Notes: generated from the sequence alone by a model not told the origin. Numbered from the stretch's first letter, positions 1 through 5,221 are shown. The stretch is DNA of 5,894 nt from a candidate division WWE3 bacterium (GCA_020429905.1 JAGQKX010000047.1:1-5894), one strand, 5' to 3'. Program-made: numbers and translations.

Positions 1-67
1 GATTTTGTATCTCCTTTGGTAAATGTGCCTCCCGATAAGCCCATTGAATGGGCTATTACAAGATTGT
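1..67 (-). promoter_or_regulatory. Probable 5' leader with hairpin and RBS, gene start off the left edge
   Basis: The stretch downstream of the promoter at 74-102 contains a perfect 17-nt hairpin or palindrome at 38-54 (arms AGCCCATT and AATGGGCT, one central base). It begins 19 nt after the -10 box. An AAAGGAG sequence (17-11) follows, with 10 nt left before the window edge, a normal distance to a start codon just outside. The order of -10, hairpin, then AAAGGAG is the same as in the leaders of the 134-residue and 55-residue genes in this window. No minus-strand coding sequence of that gene is visible here. Confidence 0.45.
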
Positions 68-73
68 GGTTGC

Positions 74-102
74 ATTATACGAAGTTACAGACGATAGGGC
101 AA
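74..102 (-). promoter_or_regulatory. Sigma70-type promoter for a gene off the left edge
   Basis: On the minus strand a perfect TATAAT (-10, positions 79-74) lies 17 bp after TTGCCC (-35, positions 102-97, 4 of 6 consensus bases). The -35 box begins two bases after the stop codon of the sensor gene, so the promoter would drive a minus-strand gene whose start lies just left of the window. The predicted start of transcription is near position 67. Box quality and exact spacing are seen directly; activity is inferred. Confidence 0.6.
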
Positions 103-103
103 A

Positions 104-1216
104 CTATAGAGTTTTCTTCTGGTTGTGTTCTTTCTTTCGGTGGGCAAGTTGAAGGTTCGAATAAAGTGTAGAAAAAAGAATAAATAGTCCGCAAGATAAA
201 ACGATTACAGAAAAAATAATGATATAGCGATAGATGATTGTTTCATAGACGAATCCTAAAGAATCAGCTATTGAGATATAGCCGATGGTCACCCAATAAA
301 AATCTTTACTGGTTAAATTGCGGCTAAAATATGATTGTGCGTTGTCACCGAGTTCAGACTGGACAATCCTAATTGGAAATATTGTCCGATAGATGAACAT
401 ACCTTCATTCGAAAAAACCAAACCTTCGCTGCTAGACTGAATATTCTGCCAGGCTTTGGGAAAAACGTTTTGTATTTTTTTGCTTTCTCGCTTAGGGAAC
501 ATGAATCCCCACTCATCTTCTGGAACAAATCCTTTAAACCAATACCCATCAGAATTTACGAGAAGAAACCGTGACCGAGGTGAGAGCTCTGTTGTTACTC
601 CTGGATCATAAAGGAGATCTTGTGCTTGAATGTTAATAATGATTAGACCGGCATGTTCGCCGCCTTGGGTGAAAACAGGTGCCGCCATCCGAATCATGGG
701 GTTGAAAGGTTCTTCAACTTCTCCGTTCTCAATATTCAGGTCAAGCGGAGAGATATATACTTCACCTTCATTTAGTTTAAGGGTATCAGTTACGTAATAG
801 CGGTTAATTTTGTTTTGAAGGTGTGCTTCGTCTACTTGAATAATCTGGCCATCTTGACGATCAATGCGGACGATTTCTTGTCCTTCTTCGTCGATAAAAC
901 GTACTTGTGTGTAAGTAGTGTGATGTTCGGTTATCTCTATGGCTTTTTGAGCGAATGCATTACGATTTTCATCAGTATCTTGCGCAATCAACGTTGCCAA
1001 TTCCGATGCCTGGATAACGTCATCTAAGTCTTGAGCTGAATGCAGTAATTCTTCGTTGACATGACTGGTATATGTGTCAAAGGCAGTGTTGGTTTGGTTG
1101 ATGAGTTCGCGATGAAAGGTAAATAACTGGATAAGAATTCCAGCCAGACAAAAAATGGCGGTAATGAGGACAATATACTTATAACTGGTGTACAGATTCC
1201 GGACAGTATGAAACAT
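104..1216 (-). CDS. Membrane-bound Cache-domain sensor without an output domain
   Basis: A 370-residue protein with a short cytoplasmic N-terminus, one membrane helix at about 14-34, a large extracytoplasmic region at about 36-325 and a second helix at about 330-352. The outside region looks like a double-Cache (dCache/PDC) ligand-binding domain of the kind fused to histidine kinases, diguanylate cyclases or chemoreceptors. Typical pieces are YTQVRFIDEEGQEIVRID near 102-119, VYISPLDLNIENGEVEEP near 153-170, MIRMAAPVF near 174-182, and LLVNSDGYWFKG with PEDEWGF near 218-238. After the second helix only about 18 polar, basic residues remain before TAG, so there is no HAMP, kinase, GGDEF or methyl-accepting domain. 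All three minus-strand frames close soon after the stop, so a simple frameshift does not restore an output domain. It may be a remnant, or may signal through a partner via its helix. No clear Shine-Dalgarno precedes the ATG; a TATACT box lies 12 nt upstream. The family call is firm at fold level; the ligand is unknown. Confidence 0.8.
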   Translation of the reverse strand: MFHTVRNLYTSYKYIVLITAIFCLAGILIQLFTFHRELINQTNTAFDTYTSHVNEELLHSAQDLDDVIQASELATLIAQDTDENRNAFAQKAIEITEHHTTYTQVRFIDEEGQEIVRIDRQDGQIIQVDEAHLQNKINRYYVTDTLKLNEGEVYISPLDLNIENGEVEEPFNPMIRMAAPVFTQGGEHAGLIIINIQAQDLLYDPGVTTELSPRSRFLLVNSDGYWFKGFVPEDEWGFMFPKRESKKIQNVFPKAWQNIQSSSEGLVFSNEGMFIYRTIFPIRIVQSELGDNAQSYFSRNLTSKDFYWVTIGYISIADSLGFVYETIIYRYIIIFSVIVLSCGLFILFSTLYSNLQLAHRKKEHNQKKTL

Positions 1217-1228
1217 ACACGTACTTTC

Positions 1229-1234
1229 AGTATA
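1229..1234 (-). promoter_or_regulatory. Possible -10 box of the sensor gene
   Basis: TATACT (5 of 6 matches to TATAAT) ends 12 nt before the sensor ATG, with no convincing -35 box 16-18 bp upstream. If used, the 5' untranslated part would be only about 5 nt. A GAAAG sequence upstream of the ATG is the only weak ribosome-binding candidate. Confidence 0.3.
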
Positions 1235-1287
1235 TTGACTCAGACTGCAATAGTCGAAGGGTAGTTTGTGTCTAGGCTTGTGAAATG

Positions 1288-1320
1288 AAAAAAGGCTCAG
1301 CTTGAGTAGCTGAGCCTTTT
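1288..1320 (-). terminator. Intrinsic terminator of the 134-residue gene
   Basis: A perfect 9-bp stem (1294-1302 GGCTCAGCT with 1308-1316 AGCTGAGCC) closes a 5-nt loop. On the minus strand it is followed by a run of six T. A/T pairing at the base extends the stem to about 13 bp. It sits about 25 bp after the stop of the 134-residue gene and upstream of the sensor gene, so it isolates the two. On the plus strand it has TTTTGTTT and could also work in reverse. A smaller GCGC-GGTTA-GCGC hairpin (1328-1340) lies directly after the stop codon. Confidence 0.88.
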
Positions 1321-1340
1321 GTTTGGTGCGCGGTTAGCGC

Positions 1341-1745
1341 TTATTCCTCGCGGAGAAAGTCAAATTCTGGACCTGAGAGCAGGTCATCGAATTCTTGTTC
1401 CTTCTTGAGGCGGTCGTGGATCATAGCGAACAAGACCGTTGCGGCCATGTCCCGGAGGATATTGCGTCCTCCGTCATATTTCGAAATCCAGGTCCCACAG
1501 TGGACAATGTACATCGGCGTTTGTGTTTCTGCCTTTGTACCGTGGTAGCTGGCGCCGTTGGCGCAGATGATTCCCAAAACAGCGGGAGTATATCTGCTTC
1601 CTTCGACTTCTTCACGGATGAGTTTCCACTCAACCTGATTACGATCCGCACTAGGCGACTCAACGAGACCGCTGTTGCGGAGATCGTATTTCGAAATAAG
1701 ATGATCAACGATACGGTTGGTGAGCGTGAGCTGTCGTTTAGACAT
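1341..1745 (-). CDS. Orphan 134-residue soluble protein, probably well expressed
   Basis: The family is not recognised. The protein has 134 residues, no signal peptide and no convincing membrane helix. The N-terminus is basic (MSKRQLTLTNRIVDHL), the middle holds a WKLIREEVEG segment near 40-49, and a possible beta-rich core at about 52-95 includes GIICANGASYHGT and MYIVHCGTWISKYDGG. A helix follows at about 97-117, and the C-terminal tail is acidic (EQEFDDLLSGPEFDFLREE). Three cysteines or histidine pairs (C61, H68, H82-C83) are visible but form no known metal site. The start at 1745 is chosen because AAAGGAGG lies 7 nt upstream; the frame stays open to an ATG at 1859, which would add 38 residues. 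Codon use is richer in C-ending codons (CTC, AAC, ATC, CGT, CGC) than in neighbours. With its own strong promoter and terminator this suggests a highly expressed monocistronic gene. Function is unknown. Confidence 0.85.
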   Translation of the reverse strand: MSKRQLTLTNRIVDHLISKYDLRNSGLVESPSADRNQVEWKLIREEVEGSRYTPAVLGIICANGASYHGTKAETQTPMYIVHCGTWISKYDGGRNILRDMAATVLFAMIHDRLKKEQEFDDLLSGPEFDFLREE

Positions 1746-1914
1746 TTTGCAACCTCCTTTAAAGGTAAATGTACGCTCTGGGGGACACACCCCAAACAAT
1801 AAAAAAATGTGCAATTCCTCGATAGGATTGTCTTTTTCAGCCGAAGCCGAAAGTGTCATAAGATTTTCCTTTTCAAGGAATCTTTTTTAGCAGCCGAAGC
1901 CGCATGAAAAAGTT
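1746..1914 (-). promoter_or_regulatory. Long structured 5' leader of the 134-residue gene
   Basis: About 169 nt separate the predicted transcription start (near 1914) from the ATG at 1745. In order the RNA shows: a 5-bp stem with a C(UUCG)G loop (1903-1890); a TTCCTT-GAA-AAGGAA hairpin (about 1881-1864); a second UUCG hairpin with a 7-bp stem (1852-1835); a TGGGG/CCCCA hairpin just before the coding region (about 1795-1780); and the self-complementary CCTTTAAAGG (1765-1756), which overlaps the Shine-Dalgarno AAAGGAGG. Such a series is unusual in so compact a genome and suggests cis-regulation or mRNA stabilisation. It matches no riboswitch class I recognise. It also contains an in-frame ATG (1859) with an upstream AAGGA, so part of it could be translated. 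Confidence 0.55.
1835..1903 (-). repeat. Two copies of a CGGCTTCGGCTG hairpin
   Basis: The 12-mer CGGCTTCGGCTG occurs twice on the minus strand (1902-1891 and 1849-1838), each followed within a few bases by an A-run and GA. Each copy folds into a stem closed by a C-G pair around a UUCG tetraloop. The first is extended as GCGGC/GCTGC, the second as TTTCGGC/GCTGAAA. No T-run follows either on the minus strand, so they are not ordinary intrinsic terminators. A related third copy is in the leader of the 55-residue gene (5437-5450). Confidence 0.7.
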
Positions 1915-1920
1915 TGGCGT

Positions 1921-1949
1921 ATTATACCTAAACATCAGGGAAAAGTCAA
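1921..1949 (-). promoter_or_regulatory. Strong sigma70-type promoter of the 134-residue gene
   Basis: On the minus strand TTGACT (-35, positions 1949-1944, 5 of 6) and TATAAT (-10, positions 1926-1921, 6 of 6) are separated by exactly 17 bp. This is the best promoter in the window. It lies about 13 bp after the stop codon of the FemAB gene, so the small gene has its own start of transcription; no terminator separates it from the operon upstream, so read-through is also possible. Confidence 0.85.
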
Positions 1950-1961
1950 TACTATAGGATG

Positions 1962-3023
1962 CTAGTGGGGTTTTATCTTGAGCAATGATCGGCGCAATTT
2001 TTCGAGGTATTGCAACGGTGTATAGGCAAATGAAATGATCGGAAAATCATAACTGCCGACATATTCAACTGTTTTGCCTCCAAACCCTTGTTTGAAAAAT
2101 GTATATCCCCAATATGGATGTTCTTTGTTTTCGGTTGGCAGTATGCCCCAAAGATCGTACATTTTCAGACCTGATTTTTTTGCCTCACTAATGGCGTGCC
2201 ACATGAGGCCTTCCGTGGCAGCGGTTCCGCGGGCTTTTGATGAGGAAGCTCCGTATGGATAGTAGGCGGTGTTTTGGTCATAAAAGTTAAGTACCGTGGC
2301 CACGCGTTCAGTGCCGATTTTGGCAAAAAAAAGCCGGAGATTACAATCGTTTTGATCTTTTTTTCTAAACTGAGTCCAGAGTGACTCAAAGTATGTTACC
2401 GGCCTTGCGCCAAGCTGGAAATTTTGCCTATCTGCTGTTTCACTGAGTAACGAATAAAAATCTTTAAGATCTTCGGGGTTAGTCGCCTCTTCATAGATAA
2501 TATTTTCTCGAGGAGCTTTGCGAATGTAATAGCGGGTGTTTTTGCGGCAATTTTGCAAAAGTGTCTCTTCGGATTGAGTAAGATCAATCATTGAAGTGGC
2601 ATTCATAAATCTTGGGTTTTGGGCAGCCGGAATGGAAAGTTTTTGGATAATTTGAGACCATACTGCTTGTTCGTCAGTATGAGCTGTAATGTTGGGCTCA
2701 ATCTTGATAAAAGCCAGATTTTGAGATTTTGCTATCTGTGTAAGTGCCTTGAAAAGTTCTAACCAGGCATCTTCACTAAAATTCTTTCGGACAACAGGAC
2801 CTCTAGGGATATAGCCCACCTTCCAGGGTAAATACGGGATTGGGTGCAAGGACATTTGGATAACAGCCTGTATTTTTCCTCCTTCATAGAACGCTAGATG
2901 GAGGATTTCTGTCTGCATGTTTTGTCGTACCGCCCCATACTCCCATCTTTGCAGGATGTGTCCGGATTGTTCTGATACAAAACGATTCCAATCATGTTGA
3001 TGAGTATCAAGTTGAATATTCAT
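1962..3023 (-). CDS. FemAB/FemX-family aminoacyltransferase, likely for peptidoglycan cross-bridge
   Basis: A 353-residue protein, the size of single-chain FemX/MurM-type enzymes. These use aminoacyl-tRNA to add amino acids to the lipid-linked peptidoglycan precursor in the cytoplasm. It shows the two tandem GNAT-like halves: the first at about 1-145 with GYIPRGPVV (70-78), the second at about 150-330. Family marks are CRKNTRYYIRKA (159-170), NFYDQNTAYYPYGASS (246-261), GLMWHAISEAKKSG (272-285), YDLWGI (289-294) and GYTFFKQGFGGKTVEYVG (306-323). I see no coiled-coil arm like that of staphylococcal FemA. The C-terminus is basic (RRSLLKIKPH). It is the third gene of the rsmA operon, 9 nt after the methyltransferase stop. 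The ATG lacks a Shine-Dalgarno but has TATAAT 8 nt upstream, so it may also be made from its own leaderless mRNA. The family is secure; the amino acid added and the acceptor are unknown. Confidence 0.88.
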   Translation of the reverse strand: MNIQLDTHQHDWNRFVSEQSGHILQRWEYGAVRQNMQTEILHLAFYEGGKIQAVIQMSLHPIPYLPWKVGYIPRGPVVRKNFSEDAWLELFKALTQIAKSQNLAFIKIEPNITAHTDEQAVWSQIIQKLSIPAAQNPRFMNATSMIDLTQSEETLLQNCRKNTRYYIRKAPRENIIYEEATNPEDLKDFYSLLSETADRQNFQLGARPVTYFESLWTQFRKKDQNDCNLRLFFAKIGTERVATVLNFYDQNTAYYPYGASSSKARGTAATEGLMWHAISEAKKSGLKMYDLWGILPTENKEHPYWGYTFFKQGFGGKTVEYVGSYDFPIISFAYTPLQYLEKLRRSLLKIKPH

Positions 3024-3031
3024 TGGGTTCT

Positions 3032-3037
3032 ATTATA
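3032..3037 (-). promoter_or_regulatory. Possible internal -10 box before the FemAB gene
   Basis: A perfect TATAAT overlaps the TAA stop of the methyltransferase gene and ends 8 nt before the FemAB ATG. No good -35 box is present (TCACAA at 17 bp, 2 of 6). The position would give a leaderless transcript. The overlap with the stop codon means it could be chance in AT-rich DNA. Confidence 0.35.
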
Positions 3038-3620
3038 ACGATCTTTCGGATTCATTGTGAGCCTTGAGATAGAGCCAATAGGTATAGTCTCCGATCGTGA
3101 TTTCTTCTTCGGCTGTCCAATCAGGTAAGGGAAAAGTCAGACTTACGATTCGGGAATACGTTGGCAATTCTCGTTTGAGCTTGTAGGCTAATTTTTGATT
3201 AAATTCAGGACTGGTATACAAAAAAATGTAATCCGCTTCACTCACGTCTGCGTCAAGGGCCGGCGAGTAATGCATCTGTACTAAATTTTTGAGCTGTGGA
3301 TTGTTTTTCTTAAATAGGTAATTTTTGAGAATTGAAGAAAGATATGGCCACATGGTAATCTCATAGCCCACACTCGTGGTTTCATGTTTTTGGGCTGATA
3401 AACGGAGAATACTTCCGTCGCCAGCTCCGAGATCAATGAGATTTCTACCTTTTTGAGCATCTAATGTTTCAAGCATTTTTTGAGCGATATGTTTGGGGGT
3501 ACTGACATAAAATGTTTTTTGGTTAGATGATTGCCAAAGTGAAAATGAGACCAAGAAGAGCCAAAGAGTGGTGCTGACAACGACGATGAAGAGTATAAAA
3601 AGTATGATGGTGCTAATCAT
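3033..3620 (-). CDS. Membrane-anchored class I SAM methyltransferase, FAM173-like
   Basis: A 195-residue protein with an N-terminal membrane helix (about 4-28), then a seven-strand methyltransferase core. STPKHIAQKMLETL (40-53) precedes SAM motif I NLIDLGAGDGS (60-70). VGYEI (84-88) supplies the acidic residue of motif II, EADYIFLYTSPE (128-139) matches motif IV, and LKRELPTYSRIVSLTFPLPDW (148-168) matches the following strand. The order of N-terminal helix, TP, DLGAGDG, VGYE followed by W-P, and F-P-x-P-x-W resembles the FAM173 group, whose mitochondrial members methylate lysine on the ATP synthase c-subunit and the adenine nucleotide carrier. Bacterial relatives are poorly characterised, so the substrate is unknown; a membrane protein is plausible given the anchor. 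Its ATG shares one base with the rsmA TAA (TAATG), which indicates translational coupling. Methyltransferase: firm; FAM173 relation: recognised by eye. Confidence 0.82.
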   Translation of the reverse strand: MISTIILFILFIVVVSTTLWLFLVSFSLWQSSNQKTFYVSTPKHIAQKMLETLDAQKGRNLIDLGAGDGSILRLSAQKHETTSVGYEITMWPYLSSILKNYLFKKNNPQLKNLVQMHYSPALDADVSEADYIFLYTSPEFNQKLAYKLKRELPTYSRIVSLTFPLPDWTAEEEITIGDYTYWLYLKAHNESERSL

Positions 3621-4447
3621 TAGGTACTAATTCCAACGTCATGTTTAAATAATTTAACCCACTCACTGAGCGATAATTCTTGGGGGCGAGCCTCGGGGTT
3701 TATATCATTTCCCACAAGTGTAGACTCATCCAGTACCTGTCGGAGCATTTTTCGTGGGTGTTTAAATCCTTGGTGTAGGTATTCCGAAAAAACATTAGGG
3801 TCTATCTCGGGATACTTAGGGTGAATATCTATTGTCAAAATTGCTGATTGAACCCGTGGTGTAGGGAAAAAAGCACCGGGTGAGATATTGTTTTTGGCAA
3901 TTGTTGCCGTGCCCATCAAAGATACGAAATTCGAGAGATACGTGCCATGTGGAGGGTGGGTAGCAACTTTTTCGGCGACTTCTTTTTGGATCAATAACGT
4001 GATTGTGTCGGGTTGCGGGTGATCAGTTAAAAACTTATGGATGATCGGAGAAGTAATGTTGTATGGTACGGCGCCAACAACATGATATCGCACAGCATCG
4101 AAGCTGGTTTTGCCAAAAAACTCTGCAATATTTAGCGTGAGTACATTATGGGGAATCAGTGTGACTCGATCCAGAAACTGTGGATATTCACGACGGAATG
4201 ATTCCAAAAAATGAGGTTCGATTTCCACCGTGAAGACATGTTTCGATTGATGAGCCAACGGAACGGTCACGGCGCCAAAACCAGTTCCGATTTCTAAGAC
4301 CAAATCTTCTTCTTGGATATTGGGAGTTTGGACTAATTCTTTGATGACACTTTCGTTCACAAGAAAATGCTGTCCAAGCGATTGTTTAGGTGAAACATGA
4401 TACCGTGCTAAAATTGTCTTGATGTTCTTAGACGTACTATTTAACAT
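3620..4447 (-). CDS. rsmA: 16S rRNA adenine dimethyltransferase RsmA (KsgA), divergent
   Basis: A 275-residue protein of normal length for RsmA/KsgA, which dimethylates two adjacent adenines in the helix-45 loop of 16S rRNA during late small-subunit assembly. Visible marks are the N-terminal KQSLGQHFLV (21-30), SAM motif I VLEIGTGFGAVT (50-61), the acidic FTVEIEP (72-78), PYNITSPII (128-136), LIQKEVAEKV (152-161), FFPTPRVQSAIL (193-204) and GFKHPRKML (227-235) in the C-terminal helical domain. Two family positions differ: the usual NLPY/NIPY motif reads GAVPY (A126 for Asn), and the usual GDAL reads HNVL (N101 for Asp). It is the first gene of a three-gene operon. A GGAGG lies only 1 nt before the ATG, unusually close, and no other start is nearby. 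Its 5' end overlaps that of yidC by 26 bp on the opposite strand. Identity is firm; full dimethylase activity is uncertain because of the substitutions. Confidence 0.92.
   Translation of the reverse strand: MLNSTSKNIKTILARYHVSPKQSLGQHFLVNESVIKELVQTPNIQEEDLVLEIGTGFGAVTVPLAHQSKHVFTVEIEPHFLESFRREYPQFLDRVTLIPHNVLTLNIAEFFGKTSFDAVRYHVVGAVPYNITSPIIHKFLTDHPQPDTITLLIQKEVAEKVATHPPHGTYLSNFVSLMGTATIAKNNISPGAFFPTPRVQSAILTIDIHPKYPEIDPNVFSEYLHQGFKHPRKMLRQVLDESTLVGNDINPEARPQELSLSEWVKLFKHDVGIST
4406..4414 (+). promoter_or_regulatory. Possible extended -10 promoter of yidC inside rsmA
   Basis: TGCTAAAAT is an extended -10 element (TG, one base, then TAAAAT with 5 of 6 matches). It ends 7 nt before the ATG at 4422, the spacing expected if transcription begins at the start codon. 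No good -35 is present, which extended -10 promoters tolerate. It lies inside the rsmA coding region on the opposite strand. No Shine-Dalgarno precedes the ATG, in line with a leaderless mRNA. Confidence 0.4.
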
Positions 4448-5165
4448 ACCTCCATTTAACTATGTATACCAGTTGTTTTTCAACCTACTCGTCCTTTTTT
4501 ATGAAGGTATAGGACATTTTGTGGAACACCCCGATATGGGGATGGCAGTCATCGCATTGAGTGTCACGGTAAGGATACTCATGTTACCTTTAACGATCAA
4601 ATCAAGAGCGACAGAAGAAGACAAAGAACGGATTGGGCGTCTTTATACTGATTTGAAGCGACGTTTTAAGAGTTCTGATCCGTTGCGGTATCAAAACGAG
4701 AAGTCGAAGCTGGTGCGGCGGGAAAAATCCATGATCAGATCAGAAGTGATCAATTTGGGAATTCAGATATTCATTGCCTTGATGCTTTGGCGAGTTTTCT
4801 CGACTGGCCTTAAAGGTCATGATCTCCATCTCCTGTACCATTGGGTGCCGGAGCCGGATCTTCCGTTCAACTTAATTTTCTTAAAATCAATCGATTTGTC
4901 TAAACCGAGTCTTCAGTTAAATCTTCTCGCCTCGTTGTTGCTGTTTATTTTAGAAGTGTTACAAGTGATGTTCTCTCCGTTTGAGCCGACGGTTAACGAT
5001 CGTCTAATGCAGATTATCGTTCCTGTAGGTGTATTTCTATATTTATACCGAATGCCGGGAGGTAAAAAGCTATTTGTTATCACGTCTTCTTTATTTAGTT
5101 TACTCATGATACTTATTTTTGAAGGATGGGATCTGATGGTGGCGATTAGGGAACAAGAGGTCTGA
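4422..5165 (+). CDS. yidC: YidC/Oxa1-family membrane protein insertase, short form
   Basis: A 247-residue polytopic membrane protein that fits the conserved YidC/Oxa1 core, which inserts and folds membrane proteins alone or with SecYEG. The first helix region (YQLFFNLLVLFYEGIGHF, about 16-33) leads to DMGMAVIALSVTVRILMLPL (38-57). There R51 sits where the family has its groove arginine, followed by the usual LPL-x-IKS. A charged hairpin (about 60-107, many K/R/E) matches the cytoplasmic C1 coiled coil. Further helices are at about 108-126, 164-183, 197-210 and 217-234. The large periplasmic domain of Gram-negative YidC is absent and there is no long basic tail. ATG at 4422 is chosen over the adjoining TTG at 4419; neither has a Shine-Dalgarno. 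It diverges from rsmA with overlapping 5' ends and is not next to rnpA or rpmH in this window. It converges on the 55-residue gene. Family secure; the exact start less so. Confidence 0.85.
   Translation: MFLDVLFNIPPFNYVYQLFFNLLVLFYEGIGHFVEHPDMGMAVIALSVTVRILMLPLTIKSRATEEDKERIGRLYTDLKRRFKSSDPLRYQNEKSKLVRREKSMIRSEVINLGIQIFIALMLWRVFSTGLKGHDLHLLYHWVPEPDLPFNLIFLKSIDLSKPSLQLNLLASLLLFILEVLQVMFSPFEPTVNDRLMQIIVPVGVFLYLYRMPGGKKLFVITSSLFSLLMILIFEGWDLMVAIREQEV
4454..4483 (-). promoter_or_regulatory. Possible rsmA operon promoter inside yidC
   Basis: On the minus strand TTGAAA (-35, positions 4483-4478, 5 of 6) lies 18 bp before TTAAAT (-10, positions 4459-4454, 4 of 6), which ends 6 nt before the rsmA ATG. 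The whole promoter would lie within the yidC coding sequence, as the divergent 5' ends overlap. If used, the mRNA would be leaderless or nearly so, and the GGAGG just before the ATG could not serve as a normal ribosome binding site. Confidence 0.4.
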
Positions 5166-5178
5166 CAATGATTTGTGA

Positions 5179-5219
5179 TGTAGGTGGGCAAAATGCCCAC
5201 CCACTGTGTTTCTCCTACA
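5179..5219. terminator. Hairpin between convergent yidC and the 55-residue gene
   Basis: A perfect 8-bp stem (5183-5190 GGTGGGCA with 5194-5201 TGCCCACC) closes a three-base loop. An alternative outer stem pairs TGTAGG (5179-5184) with CCTACA (5214-5219). It lies 17 nt after the yidC stop and about 20 nt after the stop of the opposing small gene. It probably ends or protects transcripts from both sides. Neither strand has a good T-run, so it is not a classical intrinsic terminator. Confidence 0.5.
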
Positions 5220-5221
5220 GT

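Noticed and set aside
38..54. Palindrome AGCCCATT/AATGGGCT as the terminator of the sensor gene
   Set aside because: There is no T-run on the minus strand after it, and it lies downstream of a new promoter, so a leader hairpin or operator fits better.
1..171. Open plus-strand frame without a start (56 codons to TAG), possible end of a gene from the left
   Set aside because: It overlaps the end of the sensor gene by 68 bp on the opposite strand and covers a good minus-strand promoter, hairpin and RBS. A frame of this length can be open by chance. Left-hand sequence could revive it.
104..1216. UGA recoding, as in Gracilibacteria and Absconditabacteria
   Set aside because: No gene has an internal in-frame TGA, yidC ends at TGA with no sensible extension, and glycine is encoded by normal codons throughout.
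1395..1802. 135-codon plus-strand frame opposite the 134-residue gene
   Set aside because: It is the reverse shadow of a gene with promoter, RBS and terminator on the minus strand, and has no RBS of its own.
1835..1903. UUCG hairpins as the terminator of the FemAB operon
   Set aside because: Neither hairpin is followed by a T-run on the minus strand (A-runs follow instead), and both lie downstream of the promoter of the next gene.
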